NCBI GenBank assembly: GCA_034044135.1
Contig: CP139021.1
Location: forward strand, 6,300,001-6,364,000
From: Flammeovirgaceae bacterium SG7u.111
Lineage (GTDB): Bacteria; Bacteroidota; Bacteroidia; Cytophagales; Flammeovirgaceae
DNA length: 64,000 nucleotides
Reading direction: 5' to 3'
Shown: piece by piece, positions 8,960-17,251 of the stretch
How positions within the stretch are numbered: position 1 is the stretch's first letter
How the letters are laid out: every line of letters starts with the position of its first letter
Translations under genes and position numbers: made by a program
Notes under the pieces: generated by a model
Databases searched by the model: none
What the model was told of the DNA's origin: nothing
What the model saw: the letters and a program-made list of their open reading frames with translations, nothing else

Positions 8960-9784
8960 TTAAAAGTCGCCTGTTACAGCATCGGCTTTGATAGGCGAGA
9001 AGAGCTTATCGCCCAAGCTTGCTGGGGGCTCTGGTCCTCCAAAGTCTGGATTAGGTCCACTTCTTACATGAATTTTTATCGATTCAATTTCTTGACCTTC
9101 ATCCAACTCATAAAAATCGAAAGGTACCATGGTTAAGGTAAAAATCCCGTCGCCCTCATTTGTGAACATTTGCTCTGGAGTATTACCAACTTCATCCCAA
9201 GGTACCAACTGAATCTCTGTACCATCAGTAAGTTTGATATCTGTGTACATGTACACTTCAGTAAGCGCAGCCAAAGTGCTATTCACATCTTTGTGGTTCT
9301 GGTCGAAGTAGAAAGTAACCACATCCGATTGCTCAAACTTATCGGGGAAAGCTCTCAAAGGAACGGGTACAAACTCTAGTGCAACTACATCTACCGACAT
9401 ATCGCTAGTCTGTCCATCACTCCAGTCTCTTCCTTTAAAAAGGAAACCTAAAGTCAATAACTCACCTGGCGTTTTGTTAAAGAATGCAGTTGGCACAAAA
9501 GTAAAAGTGAATACATTTTCAGTAGCCGTTGGCAGCAAACGAGCAGCTTCTTGGTCTGGTCCTGCTGGGTTCACATTAGTTGGCGCATCACAGCATCCGT
9601 CTACAAACATCCAGATATAAATATTGCCAGTATATTTTGAAGCTTCAAGGTCTGTGCCCGTAAAATCGACGGTCATGGTAACTTGGTCTTCCGCTGTAAA
9701 CTCAGCCGGATCGTAGGTGACAGTTTGGGCTGAGGCAACTCCTGCCAAAAGCAGCCCTATGATAAATAATATATATATTTTCAT
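8960..9784 (-). CDS. Secreted beta-rich protein of the starch locus
   Basis: A 274-residue protein with an ordinary signal peptide (MKIYILFIIGLLLAGVASAQ) and no lipid cysteine. It seems to contain two related beta domains, opening VTYDPAEFTAEDQVTMTVDF and FPDKFEQSDVVTFYFDQ, the first with a paired-cysteine DGCCDAP motif. The opening of the first domain resembles the N-terminal domain of the amylase in the same operon (VTVSPLFPSSDEQITITYD), so the two may share a module used for glucan binding or surface docking. I do not recognise a named family. It lies 35 bases after the DUF5004 gene and 29 before the SusE/F-like gene, so it is co-transcribed with starch genes. A glycan-binding role is inference from position only. 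Confidence 0.7.
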   Translation of the reverse strand: MKIYILFIIGLLLAGVASAQTVTYDPAEFTAEDQVTMTVDFTGTDLEASKYTGNIYIWMFVDGCCDAPTNVNPAGPDQEAARLLPTATENVFTFTFVPTAFFNKTPGELLTLGFLFKGRDWSDGQTSDMSVDVVALEFVPVPLRAFPDKFEQSDVVTFYFDQNHKDVNSTLAALTEVYMYTDIKLTDGTEIQLVPWDEVGNTPEQMFTNEGDGIFTLTMVPFDFYELDEGQEIESIKIHVRSGPNPDFGGPEPPASLGDKLFSPIKADAVTGDF

Positions 9785-9819
9785 TTCTTTAGTTCTTTTT
9801 AGATAATAGGAGAAAATTG

Positions 9820-10359
9820 TTATTCCCCTGCAGATTGTACCAACGTATAATTATAAGTCAAGAATTTTTGCCAGCTAACCTTACCATTTTCTTCTTTTTT
9901 AAAATATTTAGAAAACTGGAAAGCGATGGTAGGTACCTCAGTTTCTGTAAGCCCATTTAGACCTTGGATATCCAAAGTAGTTTTGGTATTTCCATCTTCG
10001 CTAGTAAAAATGATTTGGCTAGGATAGCCCGCATCGTCAAATGCCCAAGTTCCTTTGGTCATGCCTATGATGTTCGGCGCAGAGCCAAGATTTACCTCAA
10101 AAGAGCCATCCGCTTTTAGGTCGATATTAAAGTCCCCAAACGGAAGCTTTTGGGTAATATCCACCGACTGCACAAAGGCAGGGTATCCTTTTTCTACGGC
10201 AATGTCATCTACCTGCACCACACGGGTCACATTCCAATTGCCTACCATTTGCGTGGGGCGGTCGAATGGTTCGCCCACACCGCCAAATTCTTCTATACAA
10301 CCACTCAAGCCCGCTAAAAGCAAAATGAGTAGTAGTTGGATTTTATTTATGTTCTTCAT
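9820..10359 (-). CDS. DUF5004 / lipocalin-like lipoprotein
   Basis: A 179-residue lipoprotein with lipobox LSGC followed by the acidic IEEF, consistent with outer-membrane placement. The mature part looks like a small beta-barrel of lipocalin type: MVGNWNVTRVVQVDD at the start, a central GSFEVNLGSAPNIIG and a KGTWAFDD strand, as in DUF5004 proteins often found in SusC/D loci. The function of the family is not known. A ligand-binding role for sugar capture or complex stability is a guess from context. Two start codons are possible, TTG at 10365 and ATG at 10359; I use the ATG. It sits 54 bases after susD. Confidence 0.75.
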   Translation of the reverse strand: MKNINKIQLLLILLLAGLSGCIEEFGGVGEPFDRPTQMVGNWNVTRVVQVDDIAVEKGYPAFVQSVDITQKLPFGDFNIDLKADGSFEVNLGSAPNIIGMTKGTWAFDDAGYPSQIIFTSEDGNTKTTLDIQGLNGLTETEVPTIAFQFSKYFKKEENGKVSWQKFLTYNYTLVQSAGE

Positions 10360-10413
10360 TTTCAATGTCTTTATCTTTTTATGACTTAAAAAATCGAGTA
10401 AAAAGGAGCTGGA

Positions 10414-11826
10414 CTAGCAGCCTCCTTCTTCGTTTGGAGTGAAAAACTCTGTACCGCCAGCACCTGCTATCTCTATATCAGGAAACTGAACTGACATGCC
10501 TGGGCAGCTCCAAGGAGATCCGTTAATGGTGATATTTTCACCTTTTGCTCCTATGCGCCTTAAGTCGTGGAACCGAACACCTTCCGCTACCAACTCTTTG
10601 CGCTTTTCATCTCTAATTCGGCTAATAAGCGTTGCTTGACCAATAGGTCCTTCTATTTCACTCAAACCTGCACGCATGCGGATATCGTTGAGATCGGCAA
10701 GTCCTTCATCCAACATATTCAACTCTGCAGCAGCTTCTGCTCTCACCATTTTTAATTCCGTTACGTGGAGTAGAGGAACATCAAAATAGTTTTTCCCATC
10801 AAATTTCTTCACAGAAATCTTCTCGTTCTCAAGACCTTCATCTTCTACCACATACCAGTTTTGACCTCTCAAGTCTGCAGGGTCAGCTGTAGCTTTTTCA
10901 TAAAGCTCACGAGCGATTCTCAATGTAGGAGGGTTATCGCCATCAGAACGGAAATGTGCAGTAAATTGCTCTCCACGATGATCGTTGGCATTACTTACCA
11001 TCTTAAAAATAGCTTCCTCAGTTCCTGTAGTCGAATAACGATCGATCAATTCACTTGCATTTGGATTGAATTTATTAGGACCATTTTCGATCACATCATT
11101 CGCCAAATCATAGGTGCTTTGGTAATCATGCATGTGGAAATATACCTTTGAAAGCAAAGCTTTTGCAGCCCATTGGTTAGCATAAATACTATTTTCTGTA
11201 GGTAATTTAGCGGCTGCGGCTGCTAGGTCTGCCGTAATTTGGGCATACACTTCAGCTACTGTGTTTCTATCTTTTGCAACAGATTCTGGAGTTGTTCTCA
11301 ATACAACACCCAAATGGCTATTATCAGCAGTGTAGCCATATGGTTGGGCAAATAGCCTTACCAAATCAAAATAGCACAACGCCCTTAAGAATTTTGCTTC
11401 ACCTTCTATCCTATCTCTTTCAGTATCTGACAAGCCTTCAAGCTCTAGATTTTGTAGCAAAACATTTGCTCTATAAATCAAGAAATGTGGCTCTGTGAAA
11501 TATGCTTGTGTGTATCCTGTAAAAATAGAAGTTGACTTATTATAGTAAGCCAAGAAATCAGCGTTATCAAGACTTCCTGGCTTTCCATCTATGTTGTCGC
11601 CCATTACCTCTGCAATTGCTTGAGTACGACCACCCATAAAATCACCACCTGAACCTCTAAGCACATCGTAGGTTGCATTGAGTAGCTCCTGTAAATCCTG
11701 AGGAGTATTGATTGCTTCTTCTGCAATGATTTCATCACCTGGCTCTAGCTCTAACAAGCTATCGCAAGCTTGTCCGCTCAACATTGCCAGAATGAGAAGT
11801 ATATATTTAAGATGTTTCATTTTCAT
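10414..11826 (-). CDS. susD: SusD-like starch-binding lipoprotein
   Basis: A 470-residue RagB/SusD family lipoprotein; its signal peptide ends GQAC with Cys21 as anchor and DSLLELEPGDE after it. The N-terminal SusD-like region (NTPQDLQELLNATYDVLRG) forms the TPR-like helices, and the C-terminal RagB/SusD region includes TELKMVRAEAAAEL and LNDIRMRAGL. SusD proteins cap the SusC barrel as a lid, capture oligosaccharide and pass it into the channel. The gene lies 22 bases downstream of susC. Assignment to starch comes from the linked GH13, GH31 and starch-binding genes. The length is slightly below that of Bacteroides SusD (about 550), so some surface loops are probably short. Confidence 0.93.
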   Translation of the reverse strand: MKMKHLKYILLILAMLSGQACDSLLELEPGDEIIAEEAINTPQDLQELLNATYDVLRGSGGDFMGGRTQAIAEVMGDNIDGKPGSLDNADFLAYYNKSTSIFTGYTQAYFTEPHFLIYRANVLLQNLELEGLSDTERDRIEGEAKFLRALCYFDLVRLFAQPYGYTADNSHLGVVLRTTPESVAKDRNTVAEVYAQITADLAAAAAKLPTENSIYANQWAAKALLSKVYFHMHDYQSTYDLANDVIENGPNKFNPNASELIDRYSTTGTEEAIFKMVSNANDHRGEQFTAHFRSDGDNPPTLRIARELYEKATADPADLRGQNWYVVEDEGLENEKISVKKFDGKNYFDVPLLHVTELKMVRAEAAAELNMLDEGLADLNDIRMRAGLSEIEGPIGQATLISRIRDEKRKELVAEGVRFHDLRRIGAKGENITINGSPWSCPGMSVQFPDIEIAGAGGTEFFTPNEEGGC

Positions 11827-11848
11827 TCAAGTTTTTTGGTTGAACTTT

Positions 11849-14800
11849 TTAGAATTTAAGATTTACTCCAACAGAGACTGCTCTTTCTTGAGGCGGTGTT
11901 AGGTAGGTGATATTTGGGCTCAAGTTTCTCCCTTGAGGGCCACTATGATCTCTAACAATCTCTGGGTCTGGACCAGGGTATTTTGTGAAAGTAAGCAAAT
12001 TGGTACCTGTCACATATACTCTAGCGTTTTGGACAATCTTAGATTTGGTTGGGATGTTGTAACCCAATGTAAGCGTACGTAATCTCAAATAGGACGCATC
12101 GTACAAGAACTGGGTAGTGTTCAAGTTCCAGAAACTTGGCAGACCTCCGTAAGTTGTTGGATCTTGTGTAAGCCTTGGGAAAGATGCCTGATCACCTGGT
12201 TGTCTCCAACGGTCTACGATATCCCTACGCATATTCCAGTCAGAAACAACACCTAACTGACGCTTGGCCGCATCATCATAAATATTACCTCCAATTGTGA
12301 AAGTGAATAAGATATTCAAATCGAAGTTTTTGTAGGCAAAGTTGTTGGTAATACCACCTGTAGCATCTGGCACTACACTTCCTACTGGTACTCTATCGTC
12401 GAGGTTAAACTCATACGTTTCGTTTCCTTCTTTGTCCAAAAAAACAGGCAAACCATTCGCTGGATCTACATAAGAGAACCTGTTCAAAAAGTTTACACCT
12501 ACTGGCAAGCCTTCTACTACACGTGTATCACCTGAACCAGCAATTGCATCTGGAGGAGTTGCTCCAATATCAATTACTTCGTTTTGAAGTCGAGAAATGT
12601 TCAAATCTGTAGTCCACTGAAATTCACCTACTAGGTTACGAGACTTGATAGTAAGTTCTAATCCTCGATTGCTAATAACACCTATGTTTTCGAAGTAGCG
12701 CTCAAAACCTGTTGATGCTTGAACTAATCTATCGATAAGCACATCTGAAGAACGTTTGTCGAAATAAGCGAATTCAGTAGTAATTCTGTTTTCTAATAAA
12801 CCTAGTTCAAACCCTACGTCAACGGTACGTTGTACCTCCCATTGCAAATCGTCATTTTTCAACCTAACTGGGTATAAAATTGGTTGTTGATTGTAAGGGT
12901 TACCATCGTCACCAGCTTGGCGTCTAAATGTTCCGAAACGTTGGTAGTTAGGAATATCTGCATTACCAGTGATACCCCAGCTAGCTTTCAGCTTCAAGAA
13001 GTTCACTGCACTGCCTTCTGGGAAGAAGTCTTCCTCTGAAATCACATAACCAAGACCTGCGCTTGGGAAGAAACCGTAACGGTTGTTTTTACCAAACCTA
13101 GATGAACCATCCACCCTTGCAGATGCCTTCACAATGAATTTATCTTTATGGTTCCAGTTCACACGACCAAAGTAACTTAAGAAAGACCACTCTTGGTCTG
13201 CAGCAGTTGAGATCACTGGATTGGGCAATGGCTCGCCCTCTTCATCAAATCTTGGAGGAATAGTTGGGTCTTCATAAAGTGGACCTGTTACATTATATGC
13301 GGTAATACTGTTGTATTTTTCAGTGATTGAGTACTGATACTCTGAACCTACTAAGAATACAAATTTGTTATCGTCATTCAGGTTTAGGTCGTATGATACA
13401 GTTGCAGATGTGCTGTAATTAGTTACCCATGTCGGATACCTAGATGCTTTGCTTTCCGCATTTGTCCACTCTGCTGGCTCAAACTGGTCATCTTGGATAT
13501 CCATGTAATCCAAGTTACCAGCTACCCTAACCTTTAGGTTTTTGATAGGCTCATAATCTAAAGAAAGAGAAGATATAGATCTATTTTCACGAACTTTCCA
13601 ATCGTTGAGTTCCTGTTGCCTTACAGGGTTACTCCCTCCTGTAAAATAAGTTCCATCATCGTTGCGAACGGGGTAAATAGGCAATGCATCAGAAGTTGCA
13701 GCACCCAAACCGCCAGACCATGCAGCAAATACCCTATTGTTTATACCTTGGCTAAGTGTAGATGAAAGGCTTGCCTTTAGGTTATTTAGAATCTTATAAT
13801 CTAGGTTTAACCTACCACTTATTCTTTCATAGTTGTTGCCAACCAAAAAACTTTGGTTATTACTATAAGAAAGACCTATATAAGTTGTGAGCTTATCATT
13901 ACCTTGGCGCATAGAAAGATTATATTCTTGTTTTACCCCCGTTTGGGTAGTTAGGTCTTGCCAATCTGTATCTGTATTTTGAGCATCTTCCCAAGAAACA
14001 CCACCATATAAAGGTGCTCTTCCAGTTTTTCCATCATTTTCCCAGGCTTCTTGGTAAAGCTGCAACCATTCAGAACTACTTAATAAATCAAGCTTACGAG
14101 CTGGTTCAGATACTCCAAATTTTGCTGAAAAATCAAAAGAAGGTTTTCCTTCTTGCCCTCTTTTGGTTGTAACCAACACAACTCCATTAGCACCTCTTGA
14201 ACCGTAAATAGCTGCTGCAGAAGCATCTTTTAAGATTTCAATAGACTCGATGTCATTGGGGTTGATAGTTGCCAAAGGGTTGTTGTTCATTGCGCCACGA
14301 TCACCGTTGATAAACGGGTCTTGTGTGATAGGAATACCATCTACGACGTAAAGAGGGTCGCCACCTGCACTAAGTGAAGCAATACCACGAACACGGATCA
14401 TAGATCCAGAGCCTGCCATACCGCTACCTTGGATTACCTGAACACCAGCAGCTTGCCCTTGCAGAGCAGCTTCAAAACTGGGAACAGATACATTAAGGAG
14501 TTTTTCCCCTTCTACCTTGGCAATAGAGCCAGTTACTTCCCGTTTGGTTTGTGTACCGTAACCTACTACGATTACCTCTTCTAGTTGCCTAAGGTCAGGC
14601 TCAAGTGCTACTTCAAAAATAGATTTACCACCAATTTCAAGCTCTTGGGAAACATATCCCACATAGCTTATTACTAAAATCCCGTCGGTAGGGGCTACCA
14701 ACTTAAATTTTCCATCGATGTCTGTGATAGTACCTTTACCAGTACCTTTTAATAAAATACTTACACCGGGGATTCCAGCCCCGGTCTCATCATAAACTGT

Positions 14801-14902
14801 TCCTGATACGGAATGATCTTGTGCGTGCGCCAGCGACATGTTAAAGAACAGGCACAAAAGCCAGCACAGCATACTCTTCGACGTGTAGTCTTTCATCATC
14901 AT
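11849..14902 (-). CDS. susC: SusC-like TonB-dependent maltooligosaccharide transporter
   Basis: A 1017-residue SusC/RagA outer-membrane transporter. After the signal peptide (ending SLAHAQ) comes a carboxypeptidase-D-like domain (SVSGTVYDETGAGIPGVSI), a TonB-box region EEVIVVGYGTQ, a plug with IESIEILKDASAAAIYGSRG and GVVLVTTK, and a 22-strand barrel ending in the aromatic-terminal strand AVSVGVNLKF. It would import maltooligosaccharides across the outer membrane using TonB energy. It heads the leftward starch operon. The frame begins with TTG at 14908, but three ATG codons follow at once and I use the first, at 14902. Expression probably depends on the divergent regulator at 15333. Confidence 0.94.
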   Translation of the reverse strand: MMMKDYTSKSMLCWLLCLFFNMSLAHAQDHSVSGTVYDETGAGIPGVSILLKGTGKGTITDIDGKFKLVAPTDGILVISYVGYVSQELEIGGKSIFEVALEPDLRQLEEVIVVGYGTQTKREVTGSIAKVEGEKLLNVSVPSFEAALQGQAAGVQVIQGSGMAGSGSMIRVRGIASLSAGGDPLYVVDGIPITQDPFINGDRGAMNNNPLATINPNDIESIEILKDASAAAIYGSRGANGVVLVTTKRGQEGKPSFDFSAKFGVSEPARKLDLLSSSEWLQLYQEAWENDGKTGRAPLYGGVSWEDAQNTDTDWQDLTTQTGVKQEYNLSMRQGNDKLTTYIGLSYSNNQSFLVGNNYERISGRLNLDYKILNNLKASLSSTLSQGINNRVFAAWSGGLGAATSDALPIYPVRNDDGTYFTGGSNPVRQQELNDWKVRENRSISSLSLDYEPIKNLKVRVAGNLDYMDIQDDQFEPAEWTNAESKASRYPTWVTNYSTSATVSYDLNLNDDNKFVFLVGSEYQYSITEKYNSITAYNVTGPLYEDPTIPPRFDEEGEPLPNPVISTAADQEWSFLSYFGRVNWNHKDKFIVKASARVDGSSRFGKNNRYGFFPSAGLGYVISEEDFFPEGSAVNFLKLKASWGITGNADIPNYQRFGTFRRQAGDDGNPYNQQPILYPVRLKNDDLQWEVQRTVDVGFELGLLENRITTEFAYFDKRSSDVLIDRLVQASTGFERYFENIGVISNRGLELTIKSRNLVGEFQWTTDLNISRLQNEVIDIGATPPDAIAGSGDTRVVEGLPVGVNFLNRFSYVDPANGLPVFLDKEGNETYEFNLDDRVPVGSVVPDATGGITNNFAYKNFDLNILFTFTIGGNIYDDAAKRQLGVVSDWNMRRDIVDRWRQPGDQASFPRLTQDPTTYGGLPSFWNLNTTQFLYDASYLRLRTLTLGYNIPTKSKIVQNARVYVTGTNLLTFTKYPGPDPEIVRDHSGPQGRNLSPNITYLTPPQERAVSVGVNLKF

Positions 14903-15055
14903 ATTCAATATTAGTTTTAAAAGTTAAGCACAAGTGCTTTATAGAGTTTCACCAATACCTCTGCAGGTATTTTTTAGGGATGAAGCGCACACCATGAAAT
15001 GCGCGACCAAATTGGATCACTAAAACTGTGGGATAAATAAGAAGGGAAAACTAGG

Positions 15056-15069
15056 TTCGGGAACGTTTG
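15056..15069 (+). promoter_or_regulatory. Operator-like motif TTCGGGAACGTTTG
   Basis: One of four intergenic copies in this window sharing the core GGAACG(A/T)TT. The CG-centred, half-palindromic shape is like LacI-family operators. It lies 154 bases upstream of the susC start. The binding protein is unknown. Confidence 0.35.
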
Positions 15070-15175
15070 TATTTCAAGAATAAAAAATAGTAGAACTTCA
15101 TTTTCATATCTTATTCTGATTCGTGCAGTTTTATTTCACTAATTGACTCTACAATGATATGGCAGAATAAAAAAG

Positions 15176-15195
15176 CAATCGTTCCGCGTTCGGAA
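15176..15195. promoter_or_regulatory. Operator-like motif and small palindrome
   Basis: The minus strand reads CGCGGAACGATTG over 15176-15188, a second copy of the GGAACG(A/T)TT core. It overlaps a perfect inverted repeat TTCCG-CGTT-CGGAA at 15182-15195. It sits about 140 bases upstream of the regulator start. Confidence 0.35.
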
Positions 15196-15214
15196 AAATA
15201 CGTTCATTATAAAA

Positions 15215-15226
15215 TGAAACGTTTCA
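15215..15226. promoter_or_regulatory. 12-base perfect palindrome TGAAACGTTTCA
   Basis: A perfect CG-centred palindrome, the form typical of LacI/GalR-family operators. It lies 107 bases upstream of the regulator ATG and could control the regulator, susC, or both. No LacI-family gene is in the window, so the binder would be encoded elsewhere. Confidence 0.45.
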
Positions 15227-15332
15227 AATCATAATTTGCACCTTTTAAAACATTGGCTATCAAACTATTGTTATTTCTGGAAAAAGTGGGTTATAATTGA
15301 AAAAAATAATCCAATTACCAAGAACGGCACTT

Positions 15333-17162
15333 ATGAAAATGAATAATATTCTATTATCGGCCATACTTACACTACTTTGTTGTTCTCCTATCAGCCAAGT
15401 TTTGGCTCAAGTAACCATTATAGTGGAGGCTGTGCCCGAAAATACCCCAGAAGGGGCTAATATTTTTGTAGCTGGGACTTTCAATGACTGGAATCCTTTG
15501 GACTCATCCTACATGCTTACCAAAACGGCGGAAGGGACTTTTGAACTTACTTTAGATATAGATGCTTATTCTTTTGAGTATAAATTTACCCGAGGAGGCT
15601 GGGATGCCGTAGAGGCAAATGAAGATGGAGACTTGATGGGAAACCGTATCATAATCAGGAATGACGACCCCATAAGAAGAGTACGCATAGCTGGCTGGAG
15701 AGATCTGGTTATCAATACCGTTCCTCATTCACGGTTTGTCATCAGAGAACTTCCTGAGAATACACCCCAAGGCAGCGAAATTTATATGGGAGGGAGTTTC
15801 AATGATTGGACAGCCAAAGATCCTAATTACAAGCTCACCAAAGATATTGATGGCTTTTACCACATTTATATCCCTGCAAGTATCGATTCATTTGAGTATA
15901 AATTTAACAGAGGAAGCTGGGCTTCGGTTGAGGCAAAAAAAAGTGGAAAACTGAGAACAAACCGCTATTTCCAACGGAATTCAGATGAAAATATCACTGT
16001 AAACATCGATATTGAAAACTGGGAGGATTTATCGAAAGGCTTGCCGAGGAACTACATTCTCTTCATGCTTTTTTCCGTGTTTTTCAATGGTTTTCTGATT
16101 CTTTCTGTATTCGGCATTCGCTACAAGCAAGGTCCAGCCAAACTATTGCTAATCCTCCTAATCTCCATCAGTCTAATAGGCTTGCTATCACGCGTTTTTT
16201 TTACCGAGCTGAAGGAGGCTCATGAGGCGCTCCCTAAGCTACACCTCGGCTCAGATTATATTCTTTTCCTTTTTGCCCCAGTTTTTTACCTTTTGGTCAG
16301 AAGCCTGATCCAAGAAATAAAACCAGGGCAATTTGAGGGTATGTTTTGGCGACATTTCCTCCCCTTTACCCTACAAATCATTATCTACCTCCCACTTTGG
16401 TTTACCAATATAGAAGACTTTAAGCTTCACCTTGTTAATAAGGATTATAATTTACTTTTTTATAGTGTAGGCGCAGTTGCATTTGTTTATAACCTTGCTT
16501 ATTGGGTCGCTATTTTCCGAATAATCAATAAGTTTAAAAAGCTAAACCCAAGCAAATGGCATTATAATTCTCTTTTTTCTACCTTAAAATTCATTCAAGG
16601 ACTTGTATTATTATTTTGGGCTTATACCATAATCATGTACCTCATAGGGCAGGCGACTGGCGAAAATCTAGAACCGTATGTAGAGCAGGGTATTGAAGGT
16701 ACTTGGAGTATTTTTGCCCTTAATGTTTATGCTATTGCTTATTTCCTCGTCACCCGAAGGGGGATTTTTAACGAGAAGAAAGAAATGGAAAAAGAGCAAA
16801 AGATTTATAGCAGCAAAATTGCTGATGAGGAGCTGGCTAGGTATAAGGACAAATTAGACAAAGCGATGGAGGAAAAGCAACTTTACCTCAACCCACAACT
16901 CACACTTACCGACCTTGCCAAAGAGCTAGGCATGTCTACACATACATTATCTAAAGCCATAAATGAAGGGTACGACAAAAACTTTAATGACTTTGTAAAT
17001 AGCTATAGGGTCGAAGAATTCAACAGGCTTTCGATAACAGTTAAAGATGGTTCGGAAAACATTCTATCGCTCGCATATAAAGTTGGTTTCAATTCTAAAA
17101 CAGCTTTTAATCGTGCATATAAAAAAGTGACGGGTTCTACGCCTAGCGAAGCTTTACGATGA
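15333..17162 (+). CDS. Membrane AraC-type regulator with two starch-binding modules
   Basis: A 609-residue protein with an unusual architecture. A signal peptide (ending QVLAQ) is followed by two tandem beta modules of the CBM48/CBM20-like type. The first has FVAGTFNDWNP and FEYKFTRGGWDAVEAN; the second has YMGGSFNDWTAK and FEYKFNRGSWASVEAK. Both lie before residue 240. Seven hydrophobic helices then span about 240-485, and an AraC HTH domain occupies about 510-608 (LTDLAKELGMSTHTLSKAIN ... AYKVGFNSKTAFNRAYKK). The signal peptide plus seven helices puts the modules in the periplasm and the HTH domain in the cytoplasm. I infer that it binds maltooligosaccharide directly and activates the divergent starch operon. 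The frame starts at a TTG at 15297, but the ATG at 15333 begins the signal peptide. SusR is the functional analogue in Bacteroides but is built differently. Confidence 0.85.
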   Translation: MKMNNILLSAILTLLCCSPISQVLAQVTIIVEAVPENTPEGANIFVAGTFNDWNPLDSSYMLTKTAEGTFELTLDIDAYSFEYKFTRGGWDAVEANEDGDLMGNRIIIRNDDPIRRVRIAGWRDLVINTVPHSRFVIRELPENTPQGSEIYMGGSFNDWTAKDPNYKLTKDIDGFYHIYIPASIDSFEYKFNRGSWASVEAKKSGKLRTNRYFQRNSDENITVNIDIENWEDLSKGLPRNYILFMLFSVFFNGFLILSVFGIRYKQGPAKLLLILLISISLIGLLSRVFFTELKEAHEALPKLHLGSDYILFLFAPVFYLLVRSLIQEIKPGQFEGMFWRHFLPFTLQIIIYLPLWFTNIEDFKLHLVNKDYNLLFYSVGAVAFVYNLAYWVAIFRIINKFKKLNPSKWHYNSLFSTLKFIQGLVLLFWAYTIIMYLIGQATGENLEPYVEQGIEGTWSIFALNVYAIAYFLVTRRGIFNEKKEMEKEQKIYSSKIADEELARYKDKLDKAMEEKQLYLNPQLTLTDLAKELGMSTHTLSKAINEGYDKNFNDFVNSYRVEEFNRLSITVKDGSENILSLAYKVGFNSKTAFNRAYKKVTGSTPSEALR

Positions 17163-17182
17163 AAGTGAGCCAGATCTATATA

Positions 17183-17217
17183 AACAAAAAACCGCATCAG
17201 CAATGCCAATACGGTTT
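17183..17217 (-). terminator. Terminator of the acyl-CoA dehydrogenase gene
   Basis: Arms AAACCGCAT (17189-17197) and ATACGGTTT (17209-17217) pair with one G-U on the minus strand, around an 11-base loop, and are followed there by TTTTTGTTT. It lies about 35 bases past the dehydrogenase stop. On the plus strand there is no T tract, so it would not efficiently stop the regulator transcript. Confidence 0.75.
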
Positions 17218-17251
17218 CAGTTCTACCTTTTCTTAATTAAAACTCTTTCTG

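Larger units (their letters stand above)
14903..15332. promoter_or_regulatory. Divergent control region between susC and its regulator
   Basis: This 430-base non-coding stretch separates susC from the divergent membrane regulator and must hold both promoters. I see a concentration of CG-centred operator-like sites (listed separately) but no textbook -33/-7 pair on either strand. TATTCTTG on the minus strand at 15075-15082 is the nearest susC -7 candidate and differs from consensus at one base. An AraC-type activator could explain weak core promoter boxes. No small ORF or RNA gene is evident. Confidence 0.6.
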
